Positions 1 through 9,452 of a DNA stretch of 64,000 nt are shown here, piece by piece. Made by a program: the position numbers and the translations under genes. The notes beneath the pieces are model-generated. The model saw nothing but the letters and a program-made list of their open reading frames with translations, was not told where the DNA came from and ran no database searches. This stretch comes from Algimonas ampicilliniresistens (GTDB taxonomy: Bacteria; Pseudomonadota; Alphaproteobacteria; Caulobacterales; Maricaulaceae): assembly GCF_030159955.1 (NCBI RefSeq), contig NZ_BSNK01000002.1, positions 1,426,001 to 1,490,000 of the forward strand, given 5' to 3'. Within the stretch, counting starts at the first letter, position 1, and each line of letters starts with the position of its first letter.

Positions 1-121
1 CGTCCGCCCCGGGGCGGCGTGTACTTTTCACCATGGGCTTGATGCGGTCGACGAGGGCGTCCCCCGCATCAATGTCCACGCCGGCGTCCTTATAGGACAG
101 AGGTTTGGTCGGTTTTGTCAT
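1..121 (-). CDS. purM: Phosphoribosylformylglycinamidine cyclo-ligase, N-terminus (partial)
   Basis: Reverse-strand reading from the ATG at 121 gives about 40 residues starting [20 protein letters not shown] and continuing with a DALVDRIKP-like stretch. This is the conserved N-terminus of PurM (AIR synthetase), which closes the imidazole ring in de novo purine synthesis in the cytosol. The rest lies to the left of the window. It is divergent from the DUF2066 gene, with an 87-bp gap that must hold both promoters. Identity rests on the [12 protein letters not shown] signature; only the start is visible. Confidence 0.9.
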   Translation of the reverse strand, partial: MTKPTKPLSYKDAGVDIDAGDALVDRIKPMVKSTRRPGAD

Positions 122-208
122 GGGTTCGCGATGTGTGCCAAAAACGCCGCAATCGCAAGCAATGAGGCGCGACCTTTTCCACAACGCAAAGCCTGCTATA
201 GCCGCCCT

Positions 209-1174
209 ATGAAATTATTCGTCACTGCCCTTGTCGCCAGCCTCCTGGCGCTGCCTGCCCTTGCCGCTGATCCCTTCACGGTCGCCAAGGTCCCGGTCGA
301 TGCTCGGGCGGACTCAGCTATCCAGGCGCAAACCCGTGCGATCGGCAATGGTCAGATCACCGCGGCCCGTCTGTTGCTTGATCGGCTGACGTTGGAAAGT
401 GAGCGATCCGCGCGCGGTTTGCCGCCTATGACGATTGAGGTGGTCGGACCATTGATAAGAGGTTTGTCGATTGACAATGAACGGCGTTCCGCGACTCGTT
501 ATCTTGGGGATGTCTCGATTTCCTTCAATCCATCGGCTGTGCAGACGCTTTTGCGCAGTTCTGGTCTGACCATGGTCACCAGTCAGGCCCGTGAACGGCT
601 GGCTTTACCGATCGGGGTCGGTCTCGACGGTTCCTTGGCCACAGATCTATTGTCAGGTCGCTATGCCCATGCGCTCACGCCGATCAAAGTGCCGAGCGAA
701 GAAGATATGGCGTTTCTATATGAAGAACCGTCCAATGCCCGCCTGCAGGAACTGGCGACTCGCTATGGCGTCAATCAAGTTCTGATTATTCGCCCCCAAG
801 GCGGAGGCAATCTTCAGGCGACCGATCTATCACTCGATACGGGTGCACGGCGTAGCTTAAACGCCAGTGGCGGCATGGCCGGTTTGGTCGCGCGTATGGA
901 GGCGGATTGGAAAGCCGATGCCGCTGTGCCGAGCGACAGCGCTCAAACGTCTGCGGTGACTGTCCTTTATGGGTCTATGGATGAGTGGCAGGGCCTGCAG
1001 CAGGCCATCAATAACTCAGCGCAAGTTCGCGACGCGCGTCTTGATGCTTTGTCTAAAGATGGCGCCTTGATGAGCTTGAGTTATGGCAGCCTTGATCGCT
1101 TAGCGGCGGAAATGGCGCAAAAAGGCGTGCGCGTAATCGATGACCCAAGATTGGGTCTCGTTATCCGTCGGTAG
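209..1174 (+). CDS. DUF2066 domain protein, secreted
   Basis: The chosen start (ATG at 209) gives a clean signal peptide ([20 protein letters not shown] followed by DPF). An upstream in-frame ATG at 131 would put 26 charged residues before it. The mature part of about 300 residues has the DUF2066 pattern: a PFTV opening, the alternating A-I[11 protein letters not shown] segment, and a C-terminal half rich in short beta strands. The family has no established biochemical role. It ends 14 bp before hdaA on the same strand, an arrangement often seen with DUF2066 genes in alphaproteobacteria, so the two are probably cotranscribed. Confidence 0.8.
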   Translation: MKLFVTALVASLLALPALAADPFTVAKVPVDARADSAIQAQTRAIGNGQITAARLLLDRLTLESERSARGLPPMTIEVVGPLIRGLSIDNERRSATRYLGDVSISFNPSAVQTLLRSSGLTMVTSQARERLALPIGVGLDGSLATDLLSGRYAHALTPIKVPSEEDMAFLYEEPSNARLQELATRYGVNQVLIIRPQGGGNLQATDLSLDTGARRSLNASGGMAGLVARMEADWKADAAVPSDSAQTSAVTVLYGSMDEWQGLQQAINNSAQVRDARLDALSKDGALMSLSYGSLDRLAAEMAQKGVRVIDDPRLGLVIRR

Positions 1175-1188
1175 CCCGTCAGGGATCT

Positions 1189-1806
1189 ATGGTGCCTATC
1201 CGCCAAATTCCGTTTGATCTGGCACCGGAGCCGGACTTCACCTTCGAGACATTCATCGAAGCGCCCTCCAATACGGGGGCGTTTAACGTTGTGCGCGCTT
1301 GGCCCGCTTGGCCCGCGCCCGCAATGATGTTGCTAGGCCCGGAAGGGACGGGAAAGACCCATCTCGGTGAAGCGTGGCTCAAACAATCCCACGGCGTTTT
1401 TCTAGATGACGCACATGCGCGAACGGAAGACGATCTGTTCGCTTTTATCAATCGAGCGTTGCGCGGTGAGATTTCTGGCTTGTTGCTCGCCTCTCGCGTG
1501 CCGCCGAACGAGTGGGGCGTCAGCCTGCCAGATCTGCGCTCTCGGCTCTCTGCGATGCCGATTATTCAATTGCATGAACCTGACGATGACAGTCTTCGCC
1601 CGATAACAAGCGCCTTGTTCCAGCGCCGTGGACGTGAGGTAACGACCGATGTTGTTGATTATCTCTTAAAATATACGGACCGAAGCGTCCCAGCTCTGCG
1701 GGCAACAATCCGCCTGATCGATGAGACAGCTTCAAGTGCAAAGGCGGATGTCACCAAGGCCTTTACGGGAAAAGTTCTGCGCGAAAACGGTGACCTGTTC
1801 GACTAG
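1189..1806 (+). CDS. hdaA: DnaA-related replication regulator Hda/HdaA
   Basis: A 205-residue single-domain AAA+ protein related to DnaA domain III. A P-loop (GPEGTGKTHL) lies near residue 48, a Walker B-like segment (GVFLDDAH) near residue 70, and an Arg-containing sensor region (SVPALRATIRLID) in the C-terminal lid. It lacks the DnaA DNA-binding domain, as Hda does. Hda with the sliding clamp stimulates ATP hydrolysis by DnaA and so prevents re-initiation. The N-terminal QIPFDL is the expected clamp-binding motif location (QLxLxL-like). It overlaps the convergent SDR gene by 4 bp. Confidence 0.88.
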   Translation: MVPIRQIPFDLAPEPDFTFETFIEAPSNTGAFNVVRAWPAWPAPAMMLLGPEGTGKTHLGEAWLKQSHGVFLDDAHARTEDDLFAFINRALRGEISGLLLASRVPPNEWGVSLPDLRSRLSAMPIIQLHEPDDDSLRPITSALFQRRGREVTTDVVDYLLKYTDRSVPALRATIRLIDETASSAKADVTKAFTGKVLRENGDLFD

Positions 1807-2540
1807 AACGGGATTGGTTCGCCGTCCCAAGCGAAATGTTGCCCGGTGTCACTCACGCTGACTTGATCCATCACCGTTAGAAGTTTTGCGGCTGAATAGT
1901 CGGGGGTGAAGAGTTTTCCGTTGGGCACTTGGCTTTGAAACGGTCGCGATAAGTCCGTATCGACCGTGCCCGGATGCAACCCAATAATGATCTGGTTTTT
2001 GAAGCGTCGAGCGACCTCGATCGAGAGTGTTTTGAGCATCATGTTCAACGCGGCTTTAGACGCACGGTAAGCATACCAACCGCCCAGACGGTTGTCAGAA
2101 ATGGACCCGACTCGCGCAGAGAGAGCGGCAAACACGGCTTTAGTGTCACGGCGAAGTAAGGGCAGAAAATGTTTGGCGGTCAGAGCCGGTCCAAATGTGT
2201 TGACATCAAAACTCGTTCGCATGGCGTCGAGGTCAAGCGCGCGCATATTTTTCTCAGGCGCAATCCCGTCGCCCTGCAATAGTCCGGTCGCAACAATGAT
2301 CAGGTCGAAGGCGCCGACTTCACGGAGCGTTTCTGCCGCAGCCATAATGGACGTCTCATCAAGGAAATCGAAAGTCAGGCTGTGAACCTTAGAGGAGGGA
2401 TGCGACGCGCCTGTCCGGGATAAGGCATAGACGGTTTCGACCCGCGCGCTCTCACTCAGCGCATCAACCAGCGCCGCGCCGATCCCGCCAGTGCTGCCAA
2501 TAATGCAGGCTTGAATAGGGGCCTCGAAACTATCTAGCAT
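1803..2540 (-). CDS. Short-chain dehydrogenase/reductase (C-factor/CsgA-like)
   Basis: A 245-residue Rossmann-fold SDR. The nucleotide motif GSTGGIG lies near residue 16, a catalytic-type serine region (LSARVGS) near 143, and YRASKAALN near 160 supplies the Tyr-x3-Lys pair. The short length and [13 protein letters not shown] segment after the active site resemble the CsgA/C-factor subgroup of cytosolic SDRs. The substrate cannot be told from sequence. Its start overlaps the end of the DUF2256 gene by 11 bp, so the two are likely translated from one message. Confidence 0.85.
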   Translation of the reverse strand: MLDSFEAPIQACIIGSTGGIGAALVDALSESARVETVYALSRTGASHPSSKVHSLTFDFLDETSIMAAAETLREVGAFDLIIVATGLLQGDGIAPEKNMRALDLDAMRTSFDVNTFGPALTAKHFLPLLRRDTKAVFAALSARVGSISDNRLGGWYAYRASKAALNMMLKTLSIEVARRFKNQIIIGLHPGTVDTDLSRPFQSQVPNGKLFTPDYSAAKLLTVMDQVSVSDTGQHFAWDGEPIPF

Positions 2541-2679
2541 TGGGCTTGTCCTTCCGGCAGCGGGCGGAACAATATTTCACCTCGTCCCAAGACCGTTCCC
2601 ACTTCTTGCGCCAACTAAAAGGGCGGCCGCAGGTCACGCAGTCCTTGCTCGGAAGATAGCTCTTATTGCCCGTGCTCAC
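2530..2679 (-). CDS. DUF2256 zinc-ribbon-like small protein
   Basis: A 49-residue protein using a GTG start at 2679 ([14 protein letters not shown]). A longer in-frame reading would run into the divergent photolyase gene. It has the DUF2256 signature: a [16 protein letters not shown] block followed by YCSARCR, giving two CxxC-like pairs that probably bind zinc. DUF2256 genes are often found beside cryptochrome/photolyase-related genes, and here it is divergent from one (57 bp between starts). Its function is unknown. The start choice is the least certain point. Confidence 0.8.
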   Translation of the reverse strand: MSTGNKSYLPSKDCVTCGRPFSWRKKWERSWDEVKYCSARCRKDKPNAR

Positions 2680-2736
2680 GGATTGATTACGGGCGGAATG
2701 GTGAAACGGTTGGGCCGCCGGGTGCGTAATCACCCT

Positions 2737-4284
2737 ATGACCAAGCTTATCCCAATATTTGCCGATCATTTGTCGCATGATCTGTCTGCGCTGCAATATG
2801 CGAACAAGGCGGATGCACGCATCTTAATGGTTGAAGTGCGCGAAGAGGCCGAGACGGTCCCACATCACCGCAAGAAACTGATCTTCCTCTTTTCGGCGAT
2901 GCGCCATTTCGCGGAAGAGCTGCGGGAAGACGGTTGGAGAGTCGATTATATCGCGCTGACGGATCCGCAGAATACACACAGTTTCACGGACGAAGTGAAA
3001 CGGGCCCTGGACCGTCATACCATCTCTGAGATTTTCGTCTGTCAGCCAGGGAACTGGCGCGTCCAAGAGGTGGTGAAAAGCTGGGAAGAGATGTTCGACC
3101 TGCGTGTCACGATTGTACCGGATGACCGCTTTATCTGTTCCTCAGACGAGTTTGAACAGTGGGCGGAGGGGCGCAAACAATTGCGGATGGAGTATTTCTA
3201 CCGTGACATGCGGCGCAAAACCGGGCTGCTCATGGTCAGGGATAAACCAGAAGGCGGCGTGTGGAATTACGATCAAGAGAACCGAAAGCCACCCAAGTCT
3301 GGCTTGGACTATCCAGAGGCCCCACAGTTTCAACCCGATCGGCTGACGCGCTCCGTCATCGACATGGTTGCGGCAGAATTCCCGACGCGGTTTGGAACGA
3401 TTGAAGGCTTTCAATGGGGGGTGACGCGTGACGACGCGCTTGCCTCATTACAGGATTTCGTGGCCCATCGCCTGAATGGCTTCGGCCACTATCAGGACGC
3501 GATGGTGGGCGGCGAACCCTTCCTATTTCATTCGTTGATTGGGTTATATCTGAACTGCGGTCTGTTACGTCCGCTAGAGGTCTGCGAGACGGTTGCGCAG
3601 GCCTATGCAGATGATGCCGCGCCGCTCAATGCGGTCGAAGGCTTTGTTCGACAGATCATTGGTTGGCGCGAATATGTGCGCGGCATCTATTTTCTGAAAA
3701 TGCCGGACTACAAGGACCAAAATTTCTTCGGCAACCTACGCACGCTCCCCGACTTTTACTGGACTGGGGACACCGATATGAACTGTTTAAAGCAGAGTAT
3801 CGATCAGACGATTGACCATGCTTACGCGCATCATATCCAGCGCCTGATGATCACGGGAAATTTCGCGCTGTTGACCAGCATTGACCCGGTTCGCGTGCAT
3901 GAGTGGTATCTGGCCGTCTATGCAGATGCATTTGAGTGGGTGGAACTGCCCAACACGCTGGGGATGAGCCAGTTTGGTGATGGCGGTTTGCTCGGCTCTA
4001 AGCCCTACGCTTCGAGCGGCAATTACATCAACAAGATGAGCGATTATTGCGGTGACTGCCGCTACAAGGTGAAGGAGCGTGTGGGTGAGGATGCTTGCCC
4101 GTTTAACGCGCTTTATTGGCACTTTATGGCGCGGAATGAGGACAAGCTGCGCGGCAATAACCGCCTTAACATGGTCTACCGTAATCTCGACAATATGGAT
4201 GGTGATACTCGCGATGCGCTGATGGATCGGGCCGAGCAGGTCATCAGCCAGCTCAAGCCCTCCCATGCAGACGACTATCTTTAG
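2737..4284 (+). CDS. phrB: Iron-sulfur bacterial cryptochrome/photolyase (PhrB/FeS-BCP type)
   Basis: 515 residues from the ATG at 2737 ([19 protein letters not shown]), the usual length of the family. FeS-BCP enzymes bind FAD, a lumazine-type antenna and a [4Fe-4S] cluster; the characterised Agrobacterium PhrB repairs (6-4) photoproducts. With this start, cysteines fall at 350 (DMNCLKQ), 438 and 441 (YCGDC) and 454 (DACPFN). As I recall, these are the cluster-ligand positions of Agrobacterium PhrB, which supports both start and identity. Expected role: light-driven repair of UV-damaged DNA. The upstream in-frame ATG at 2683 adds an unlikely Arg-rich stretch. Confidence 0.92.
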   Translation: MTKLIPIFADHLSHDLSALQYANKADARILMVEVREEAETVPHHRKKLIFLFSAMRHFAEELREDGWRVDYIALTDPQNTHSFTDEVKRALDRHTISEIFVCQPGNWRVQEVVKSWEEMFDLRVTIVPDDRFICSSDEFEQWAEGRKQLRMEYFYRDMRRKTGLLMVRDKPEGGVWNYDQENRKPPKSGLDYPEAPQFQPDRLTRSVIDMVAAEFPTRFGTIEGFQWGVTRDDALASLQDFVAHRLNGFGHYQDAMVGGEPFLFHSLIGLYLNCGLLRPLEVCETVAQAYADDAAPLNAVEGFVRQIIGWREYVRGIYFLKMPDYKDQNFFGNLRTLPDFYWTGDTDMNCLKQSIDQTIDHAYAHHIQRLMITGNFALLTSIDPVRVHEWYLAVYADAFEWVELPNTLGMSQFGDGGLLGSKPYASSGNYINKMSDYCGDCRYKVKERVGEDACPFNALYWHFMARNEDKLRGNNRLNMVYRNLDNMDGDTRDALMDRAEQVISQLKPSHADDYL

Positions 4285-4682
4285 CCAGTAGGCAGCGCGC
4301 CGACGATCACCACGTCAAACTCGCCAATGCCTTCACGTAGTTTGATGGCTTCGGCATATTCCGGTGAGTCCCAGAAGGCTCTTGCCGCGATCTTGGACGG
4401 CCATGCGGAGACGATAACCGCCGAATAATCGCTGTCGCCTTCCGCCACATCAATGTCGGTTTCAAACGCGACATAGCGCCCGCCATATTTTGCGTAAATG
4501 GGCGGCAAGGCGGCGGCGTATGGACCCAGAGATCCGGGCGCGTATCCCTTGCCCTGCACAATCATATAGGCTCCGATGGGCATCGCGGTGTCTGTCGTTT
4601 CAATAGGAGCAGGTGCGGTTGTGTCGGCGGCGGGGGCGCATCCAGCGAACGCGAAGATGGCGATGAGGGCGAAGCGTTTCAT
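4281..4682 (-). CDS. DUF1330 lipoprotein
   Basis: A 133-residue protein with a lipoprotein signal (MKRFALIAIFAFAGC, lipobox Cys at 15), a Thr/Ala/Pro linker, then a DUF1330 domain: AYMIVQGKGY, a YGGRYVAFETDID strand, and IVSAWPSKIAARAFWDSPEYAEAIKLR. DUF1330 is a dimeric alpha-beta barrel family of unproven activity; most members are cytosolic, so the lipidated form is less usual. It overlaps the photolyase 3' end by 4 bp on the opposite strand and lies 9 bp downstream of rluA, probably in the same message. Confidence 0.82.
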   Translation of the reverse strand: MKRFALIAIFAFAGCAPAADTTAPAPIETTDTAMPIGAYMIVQGKGYAPGSLGPYAAALPPIYAKYGGRYVAFETDIDVAEGDSDYSAVIVSAWPSKIAARAFWDSPEYAEAIKLREGIGEFDVVIVGALPTG

Positions 4683-4691
4683 ATGGGTCTC

Positions 4692-5306
4692 CTAAAACGG
4701 AACGGGCGCGCTCACACTAAGCCAGTCTCCGCCCGATGGTTTGAACAGGCTCAAAGTCTCGGCGTGGAGTAAAAGTCGATCGCTGGCGGCCAGCTGGGGC
4801 CCGCTGGCATAAAACTCATCGCCTAAAATGACGTGGCCGATCGCTTTCAGGTGAACGCGCAACTGATGGCTGCGACCCGTTAACGGCGTGAGTTCTAACC
4901 GTGTCCGGTCCTCGCCACGTTCCAGAACGCGCCAGTCTGTCTGGCTCGCGCGGCCCTGTTCATGACAGACCATCTGCAAGGGGCGATTTGGCCAGTCGGC
5001 GCGCAGGGGCAGGTCGATATGGCCTTCATCCGGCTCAACGATACCATCTACGACGGCAATGTAGCGTTTTTTCAAATGGCGGCGTTCAAATTGTAGGCCG
5101 ATATGGCGCTGAGCCGCCTTGTTGCGGGCGAAGACCATGACGCCACTGGTTGCCATATCAAGGCGGTGCACCGTCAGCGTGCCGGGATAACGCGCCCGTA
5201 ACCGGGCTTCGACGCAATCCGGCTCGGTCTTGCCGGGGACACTCAAAAGTCCAGCGGGCTTGTCGATAAAGAGGAGGTCGTCATCCTCATAAAGGACAGG
5301 AATCAC
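4692..5306 (-). CDS. rluA: RluA-family pseudouridine synthase
   Basis: A 204-residue stand-alone catalytic domain with no S4 domain, as in RluA, which modifies 23S rRNA U746 and tRNA U32. Motifs in order: DDDLLFIDKPAGLLSVPGK, then the catalytic HRLDMATSGVMVFARN near residue 47 (Asp is the nucleophile), KKRYIAVV, and the C-terminal LTPLTGRSHQLRVHL. Its start overlaps the stop of the upstream rnd gene by 4 bp, indicating translational coupling. RluA is chosen over RluC/D from the short length and the absence of S4; substrate specificity is inferred. Confidence 0.85.
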   Translation of the reverse strand: MIPVLYEDDDLLFIDKPAGLLSVPGKTEPDCVEARLRARYPGTLTVHRLDMATSGVMVFARNKAAQRHIGLQFERRHLKKRYIAVVDGIVEPDEGHIDLPLRADWPNRPLQMVCHEQGRASQTDWRVLERGEDRTRLELTPLTGRSHQLRVHLKAIGHVILGDEFYASGPQLAASDRLLLHAETLSLFKPSGGDWLSVSAPVPF

Positions 5307-6475
5307 AGCCGCTCTGCGACCACATCATCGCCGTCGAGCCGCAAGCCAATCTCACCACGAAGCAATGCCAAAGCATCTTCGCCGAAGAGCGTGCGCCGCC
5401 ATCCCTTGAGGGCTTGAATGTCTGCGCTCTCACCAAAAGCGGCGAGTTGGTCGATGTCGCGGGCACCGGCTACCAGACGGGGGGCTATGCCTTCAACTTC
5501 GGTGCGTAGTCGCAGCAGGGTTTTCAGCATTTCAACACGCGGCCCCAGATTAGGCGGCATGGCCAGCGGTTTGGTCACGATCGGTGCGTAATCGTCAGCA
5601 TTCTTAAGGGCCTCGTTCATTTTATCGATCAATGATTTTGCGGCCTTGGAGCGCTCGAACCCGCGTGGGATGCCGCGCAACTTACCAAGCGCATCCAGCG
5701 TCCGCGGTTTCTGTGTGGCGAGATCATAGATCGCATCGTCCTTCAGAACCCGTCGGCGCGGGACGTCGCGGTCAATGGCTTCCTGTTCACGCCAAGCAGC
5801 AGCGGCTCGCAAAGCGGCGAGATAAGGTTTGCGCGGATTGCGGACTTTTAGCCGTTGCCAAGCCTCTTCAGGATCAAAGGTGTAGAGGCTCTCCTCCATC
5901 TGCGGTGCCATTTCTTCCATCACCCAAGACAGACGGCCCGCCTCTTCCAATTCGTCGACCATAGGCGGGAACAGATCGCGCAAATGTGTCACATCGGCCA
6001 GAGCGTAGGAGAGTTGTTTGTCGGAGAGCGGACGGCGGGACCAATCTGTGAAGCGGGCGCCCTTATCGAGACTGATGCCAAGCCGGCCTTTGACGAGCCC
6101 GCTATAGCCGACACTATCACCGAACCCAGCGGCCATGGCGGCGACTTGCGTATCGAAGATTGGACCAGGAACAGTGCCGTCGCACATCTCATAGAAGATT
6201 TCCATGTCCTGCCGCGCCGCATGCATGACTTTGACGACCGTATCGTCCATCAACAAGTCGACAAAGGGCGACATGTCGATGTTTTCGGCCATCGGGTCGA
6301 CAATGACTTCGTTGTCCGGCGTGGCTAGCTGAATGAGGCACAGAATGGAGTAGAATGTGGTTTCCCGCATGAACTCCGTATCAACGCAGACAAAGTCATG
6401 CTCACGGGCATCCTCGCAGAATAGCGCAAGCGCATCCGTGTCACGAATGACGGTAATGTCGACTGGATCGGTTAT
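5303..6475 (-). CDS. rnd: Ribonuclease D with probable ATA start
   Basis: A DEDD-type 3'-5' exoribonuclease involved in tRNA 3' maturation. The first ATG in frame (6370, MRETTFYS) falls after the Exo I motif. The reading frame upstream encodes TDPVDITVIRDTDALALFC and then VCVDTEFMRET, with the catalytic D-x-E. No ATG, GTG or TTG exists between this block and the upstream in-frame stop. The natural N-terminus coincides with ATA at 6475-6473, which overlaps the TAA stop of the dienelactone hydrolase gene as ATAA. Downstream are Exo II, Exo III (YALADVTHLRDLF) and an HRDC-like region (RRRVLKDDAIYDLA). Either a rare start codon or a point mutation/sequencing error is implied. Confidence 0.8.
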   Translation of the reverse strand: MTDPVDITVIRDTDALALFCEDAREHDFVCVDTEFMRETTFYSILCLIQLATPDNEVIVDPMAENIDMSPFVDLLMDDTVVKVMHAARQDMEIFYEMCDGTVPGPIFDTQVAAMAAGFGDSVGYSGLVKGRLGISLDKGARFTDWSRRPLSDKQLSYALADVTHLRDLFPPMVDELEEAGRLSWVMEEMAPQMEESLYTFDPEEAWQRLKVRNPRKPYLAALRAAAAWREQEAIDRDVPRRRVLKDDAIYDLATQKPRTLDALGKLRGIPRGFERSKAAKSLIDKMNEALKNADDYAPIVTKPLAMPPNLGPRVEMLKTLLRLRTEVEGIAPRLVAGARDIDQLAAFGESADIQALKGWRRTLFGEDALALLRGEIGLRLDGDDVVAERL

Positions 6476-7221
6476 GCTGTGCCCTCTGCGCTATCGACGC
6501 CGTGCAGCTCGAAATGTTTGCGCAGCAGATCATAAGTGGCCGCCCAGCTCTGAGCGGCTGCGGTCTTGTTATATTTCAAACCCAAATCTGCATCATTAGC
6601 GTCCGGGACCATAAAGGCGTGTTGGGTGTTGCCAAAGGTCATCAAGGTCCAGTCGCAACCCGCTGCGACCATCTCCTCGCCAAAAGTAATAACATGGTCA
6701 GGCGGTGCCATTGGATCGTCCCAGCCATGACAGGCGAGGATATCGGCAACGATTTTGCCACCTTTGAGATCCGGCGCATCCAGCAGGCCATGATAAGAGA
6801 CCGCAGCTTTAAGATCGAGACCCGCGCGGGCCATATCGAGCGTACAGAGTCCACCAAAACAGAATCCGATGGCCGCCATGGCTGTCTCGTCAACCATGTC
6901 CAAGGCGGCTGCAGCCTTATACCCAGCCGTGAGACGTTTGAGCAGGGCTGCGCGATCTTCCTTGAGCGGTCCCATCAGGGCCATTTTGTCATCGACCGTT
7001 TCCGGGCGCGCGCCAGCACCGTAATTATCGAGCGCGATCCCGACATAGCCGTTGGCGGCCATCTGCACGGTGACGCTCTCAGCAAAGTCATCCCGGCCCG
7101 ACCAAGCGTGGTTGACTAGAATGCCGGGTTTGGCGCGAACAATGCTCTCGTCCCACGCCAAATAGCCAACACAATTTGTGTCGCCGTCCGCATATTCGAA
7201 TGTTTTGGTCGAAATTGTCAT
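6472..7221 (-). CDS. Dienelactone hydrolase family protein
   Basis: A 249-residue alpha/beta hydrolase. The nucleophile motif is GFCFGG (Cys in the central position, as in dienelactone hydrolases) near residue 125, the Asp region is ACHGWDDPMAP, and the His is in NTQHAFMVPD. The oxyanion-side segment ILVNHAWSGRDDF is also present. Classical DLH opens dienelactones in chlorocatechol breakdown; most chromosomal homologues have unknown substrates, and nothing nearby suggests aromatic catabolism. Cytosolic, with no signal peptide. It is the first gene of a likely operon DLH-rnd-rluA-DUF1330; its TAA stop overlaps the proposed ATA start of rnd. Confidence 0.85.
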   Translation of the reverse strand: MTISTKTFEYADGDTNCVGYLAWDESIVRAKPGILVNHAWSGRDDFAESVTVQMAANGYVGIALDNYGAGARPETVDDKMALMGPLKEDRAALLKRLTAGYKAAAALDMVDETAMAAIGFCFGGLCTLDMARAGLDLKAAVSYHGLLDAPDLKGGKIVADILACHGWDDPMAPPDHVITFGEEMVAAGCDWTLMTFGNTQHAFMVPDANDADLGLKYNKTAAAQSWAATYDLLRKHFELHGVDSAEGTA

Positions 7222-7338
7222 GAAGTCCTCGTTAAATCGCGCGACGGATAGCCTGTCTTCGCGACAATCGAAAGCCCGCCTTAACCGAAAATTGACTCTA
7301 TTCGCGCAGCTTTCGCTGGAAATTTAATGGAGACAGAC

Positions 7339-7968
7339 ATGTCCGCCCGCATTCTTACCCTTGGAGCCGCTCTTTTGCTTGGAGCCTGCTCGACCGTTCA
7401 GGAAAACCCGAATTATCAATATTCGTCGAAATATGGTGCGCCTGAGACAGCGCCCAATGTACAGGTGGCCGCTCAGACGACGATAGAGCCGACCTATGCG
7501 AAAGCCACAATCGAACCTGTCATGCAGGGCTCAACCACAATTGTTGCGAACCACGACAATGGTCAAAGTACGTCTCCGACGGAACAGGCCTATAATGCCG
7601 ACGCTATGGAGGGCACGCCCGGTTATGCTATTTTTGTGGCCGAAGGTGCGCAAGCGCAGCCTGCGACCCCAGCGCCCCAATCTGCGCCTCAGCCCGTGCC
7701 ACAATCCGCACCTGTCAGCGGACCCAGACCGATTGCCTACGATTATGCGCAAAACATCATTGTGACGGACGAACCGGCTGCAAGGTCCAGCACGGCAGCC
7801 AATGTGCCGACGGCGTCGAATTATACGGTCCAGCCCGGCGATACGGTTTACTCGCTGTCACGGCGCTTATGTACACCGATCACTGAAATCATGACAGCCA
7901 ACGGCATTCGGTCTGATTTCGGTATCGATATCGGCCAGACGCTCAATCTACCTGCGTCTCGCTGCTAG
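7339..7968 (+). CDS. LysM-domain lipoprotein
   Basis: From the ATG at 7339 (GGAGAC 5-10 bp upstream) the protein is 209 residues. It has a lipoprotein signal (ILTLGAALLLGACST, Cys near 17), a long low-complexity Ala/Pro/Gln/Ser region, and a C-terminal LysM domain (YTVQPGDTVYSLSRRLCTPITEIMT to IGQTLNLPASRC). LysM binds peptidoglycan, so this is a cell-wall-attached envelope lipoprotein. No catalytic domain (for example M23 peptidase) follows. It may be an anchoring protein like truncated NlpD relatives, but that is inference. A weak in-frame ATG at 7327 exists. Confidence 0.82.
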   Translation: MSARILTLGAALLLGACSTVQENPNYQYSSKYGAPETAPNVQVAAQTTIEPTYAKATIEPVMQGSTTIVANHDNGQSTSPTEQAYNADAMEGTPGYAIFVAEGAQAQPATPAPQSAPQPVPQSAPVSGPRPIAYDYAQNIIVTDEPAARSSTAANVPTASNYTVQPGDTVYSLSRRLCTPITEIMTANGIRSDFGIDIGQTLNLPASRC

Positions 7969-8000
7969 CCATTCGACCATAAAACCGACTTTTAGGGTGC

Positions 8001-9419
8001 ATGACAGCGCTGTCTCCGCTAGGCGGGGGCATGCGCAAACGTTTCGCCAAAATCCTGGCAACCCTTGGTCCAGCCTCACGAGCCCCAGACACAATGCGGC
8101 TTCTGCATGAGGTCGGCGTTGATGCGTTCCGACTGAACTTCAGTCACGGCAGTCACGAAGACCACCTCGCCAATATCAAAACGATCCGATCAATCTCAGA
8201 GCAGGTCGGTCATCCGATTGCCATTGTCGCCGATATGCAGGGTCCGAAACTCCGTGTGGGGGAGATGGGTGAGGGGCTAGAGCTCCGCTACGGCGATACT
8301 GTCTCCGTAGTTCGGTCCGATGATGCGTCAGAGGGCGCCATCGTCCACCCGCACCCAGAGCTAGAAAAAATCCTCAAGCCCGGTCTCGTTCTGAAATTTG
8401 ACGACGGCAAGCTACAAGCCACAATGATTAGCGAGACCGAGGCGCGTATCGATGTGCCGGGACTGCTGAAATCTCGCAAAGGGATCAACGTCGTCAATGC
8501 AGTACTGCCGATGTCGGCAATGACGAATAAAGACCGTGAAGACATGGCGTTCGCGCTTGAACATGGGGCGGACTGGATCGCTTTGTCTTTTGTGCAAAAT
8601 GCGCAAGACGTCATTGATGCTCGGAAAATCGTCGGCGATCGCGCCGGGATTATCGTCAAGATCGAGAAACCTTCCGCCGTCGAAGATCTCGACGATATTC
8701 TTGCTATCGCGGACGCCGCTATGGTCGCGCGCGGTGATTTAGGTGTGGAACTGCCGCTTGAAGAGGTTCCAGTCGTTCAGCGCAAAATTATCCGCAAAGG
8801 CCGTGAACTGGGTAAACCCGTTATAGTTGCGACCCACATGCTGGAGAGCATGATCGACGCCCCGACGCCGACGCGCGCCGAAGCCTCCGATGTGGCCACA
8901 GCGATTTATCAGGGTGCGGACTGCGTTATGCTGTCGGCTGAGACTGCCGTCGGCCGCCATCCGGCAACGGCCGTTGCAATCATGGACCGAATTATCACCG
9001 CCGCCGAAGGTGATCCGATCCTGTGGGAATATTTTGAACAGACGACGCTGCCGCATGAATCCAGCGCGGAAGACGCCATCTCGCGTTCGGTTGAGACCAT
9101 CGCCCGAACGATCAATGCGAAGGCCGTGTTCGGATATACGCGCACGGGGTCTACCGTTCAGCGTATCGCGCGAGAACGTCCGCCGTGCCGAATCATTGGT
9201 CTGACGCCGGACGCTGGCACAGCGGCTCGCCTTGCGCTTATTTGGGGGACACATCCCGTCGTGACTGAAGACCCAGCCAGTTTCGAAGATATGCTCGGGC
9301 GTGTGCGGGATCTCGCTAAAGGCGTCGGGCTAGAGAGCGGCGATCGCATCATGATCAGCGCAGGCGTCCCCTTCGGCGTGCCGGGAACGACGAATACGCT
9401 GAAAATCGACACGGTTTAG
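8001..9419 (+). CDS. pyk: Pyruvate kinase
   Basis: About 472 residues, normal length for bacterial pyruvate kinase, which converts phosphoenolpyruvate and ADP to pyruvate and ATP. Seen in order: AKILATLGPAS and RLNFSHGSH (substrate loop), ADMQGPKLRVGE, an Mg/K site in IIVKIEKPSAVEDLDDI, MVARGDLGVELPLEEVP, ATHMLESMI and TRAEASDVA, and a C-terminal domain with GYTRTGSTVQRIARERP. A second start at 8031 (MRKRFAKIL) is equally possible. It is followed by a hairpin-rich gap and a convergent receptor gene. Confidence 0.95.
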   Translation: MTALSPLGGGMRKRFAKILATLGPASRAPDTMRLLHEVGVDAFRLNFSHGSHEDHLANIKTIRSISEQVGHPIAIVADMQGPKLRVGEMGEGLELRYGDTVSVVRSDDASEGAIVHPHPELEKILKPGLVLKFDDGKLQATMISETEARIDVPGLLKSRKGINVVNAVLPMSAMTNKDREDMAFALEHGADWIALSFVQNAQDVIDARKIVGDRAGIIVKIEKPSAVEDLDDILAIADAAMVARGDLGVELPLEEVPVVQRKIIRKGRELGKPVIVATHMLESMIDAPTPTRAEASDVATAIYQGADCVMLSAETAVGRHPATAVAIMDRIITAAEGDPILWEYFEQTTLPHESSAEDAISRSVETIARTINAKAVFGYTRTGSTVQRIARERPPCRIIGLTPDAGTAARLALIWGTHPVVTEDPASFEDMLGRVRDLAKGVGLESGDRIMISAGVPFGVPGTTNTLKIDTV

Positions 9420-9452
9420 CCACGTCGATTGTTCAAGTTTTGGGCAAAAAGT

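Noticed and set aside
5303-6370. RNase D beginning at the first ATG (6370)
   Set aside because: This start would remove the catalytic D-x-E of Exo I, which is clearly encoded just upstream in the same frame.
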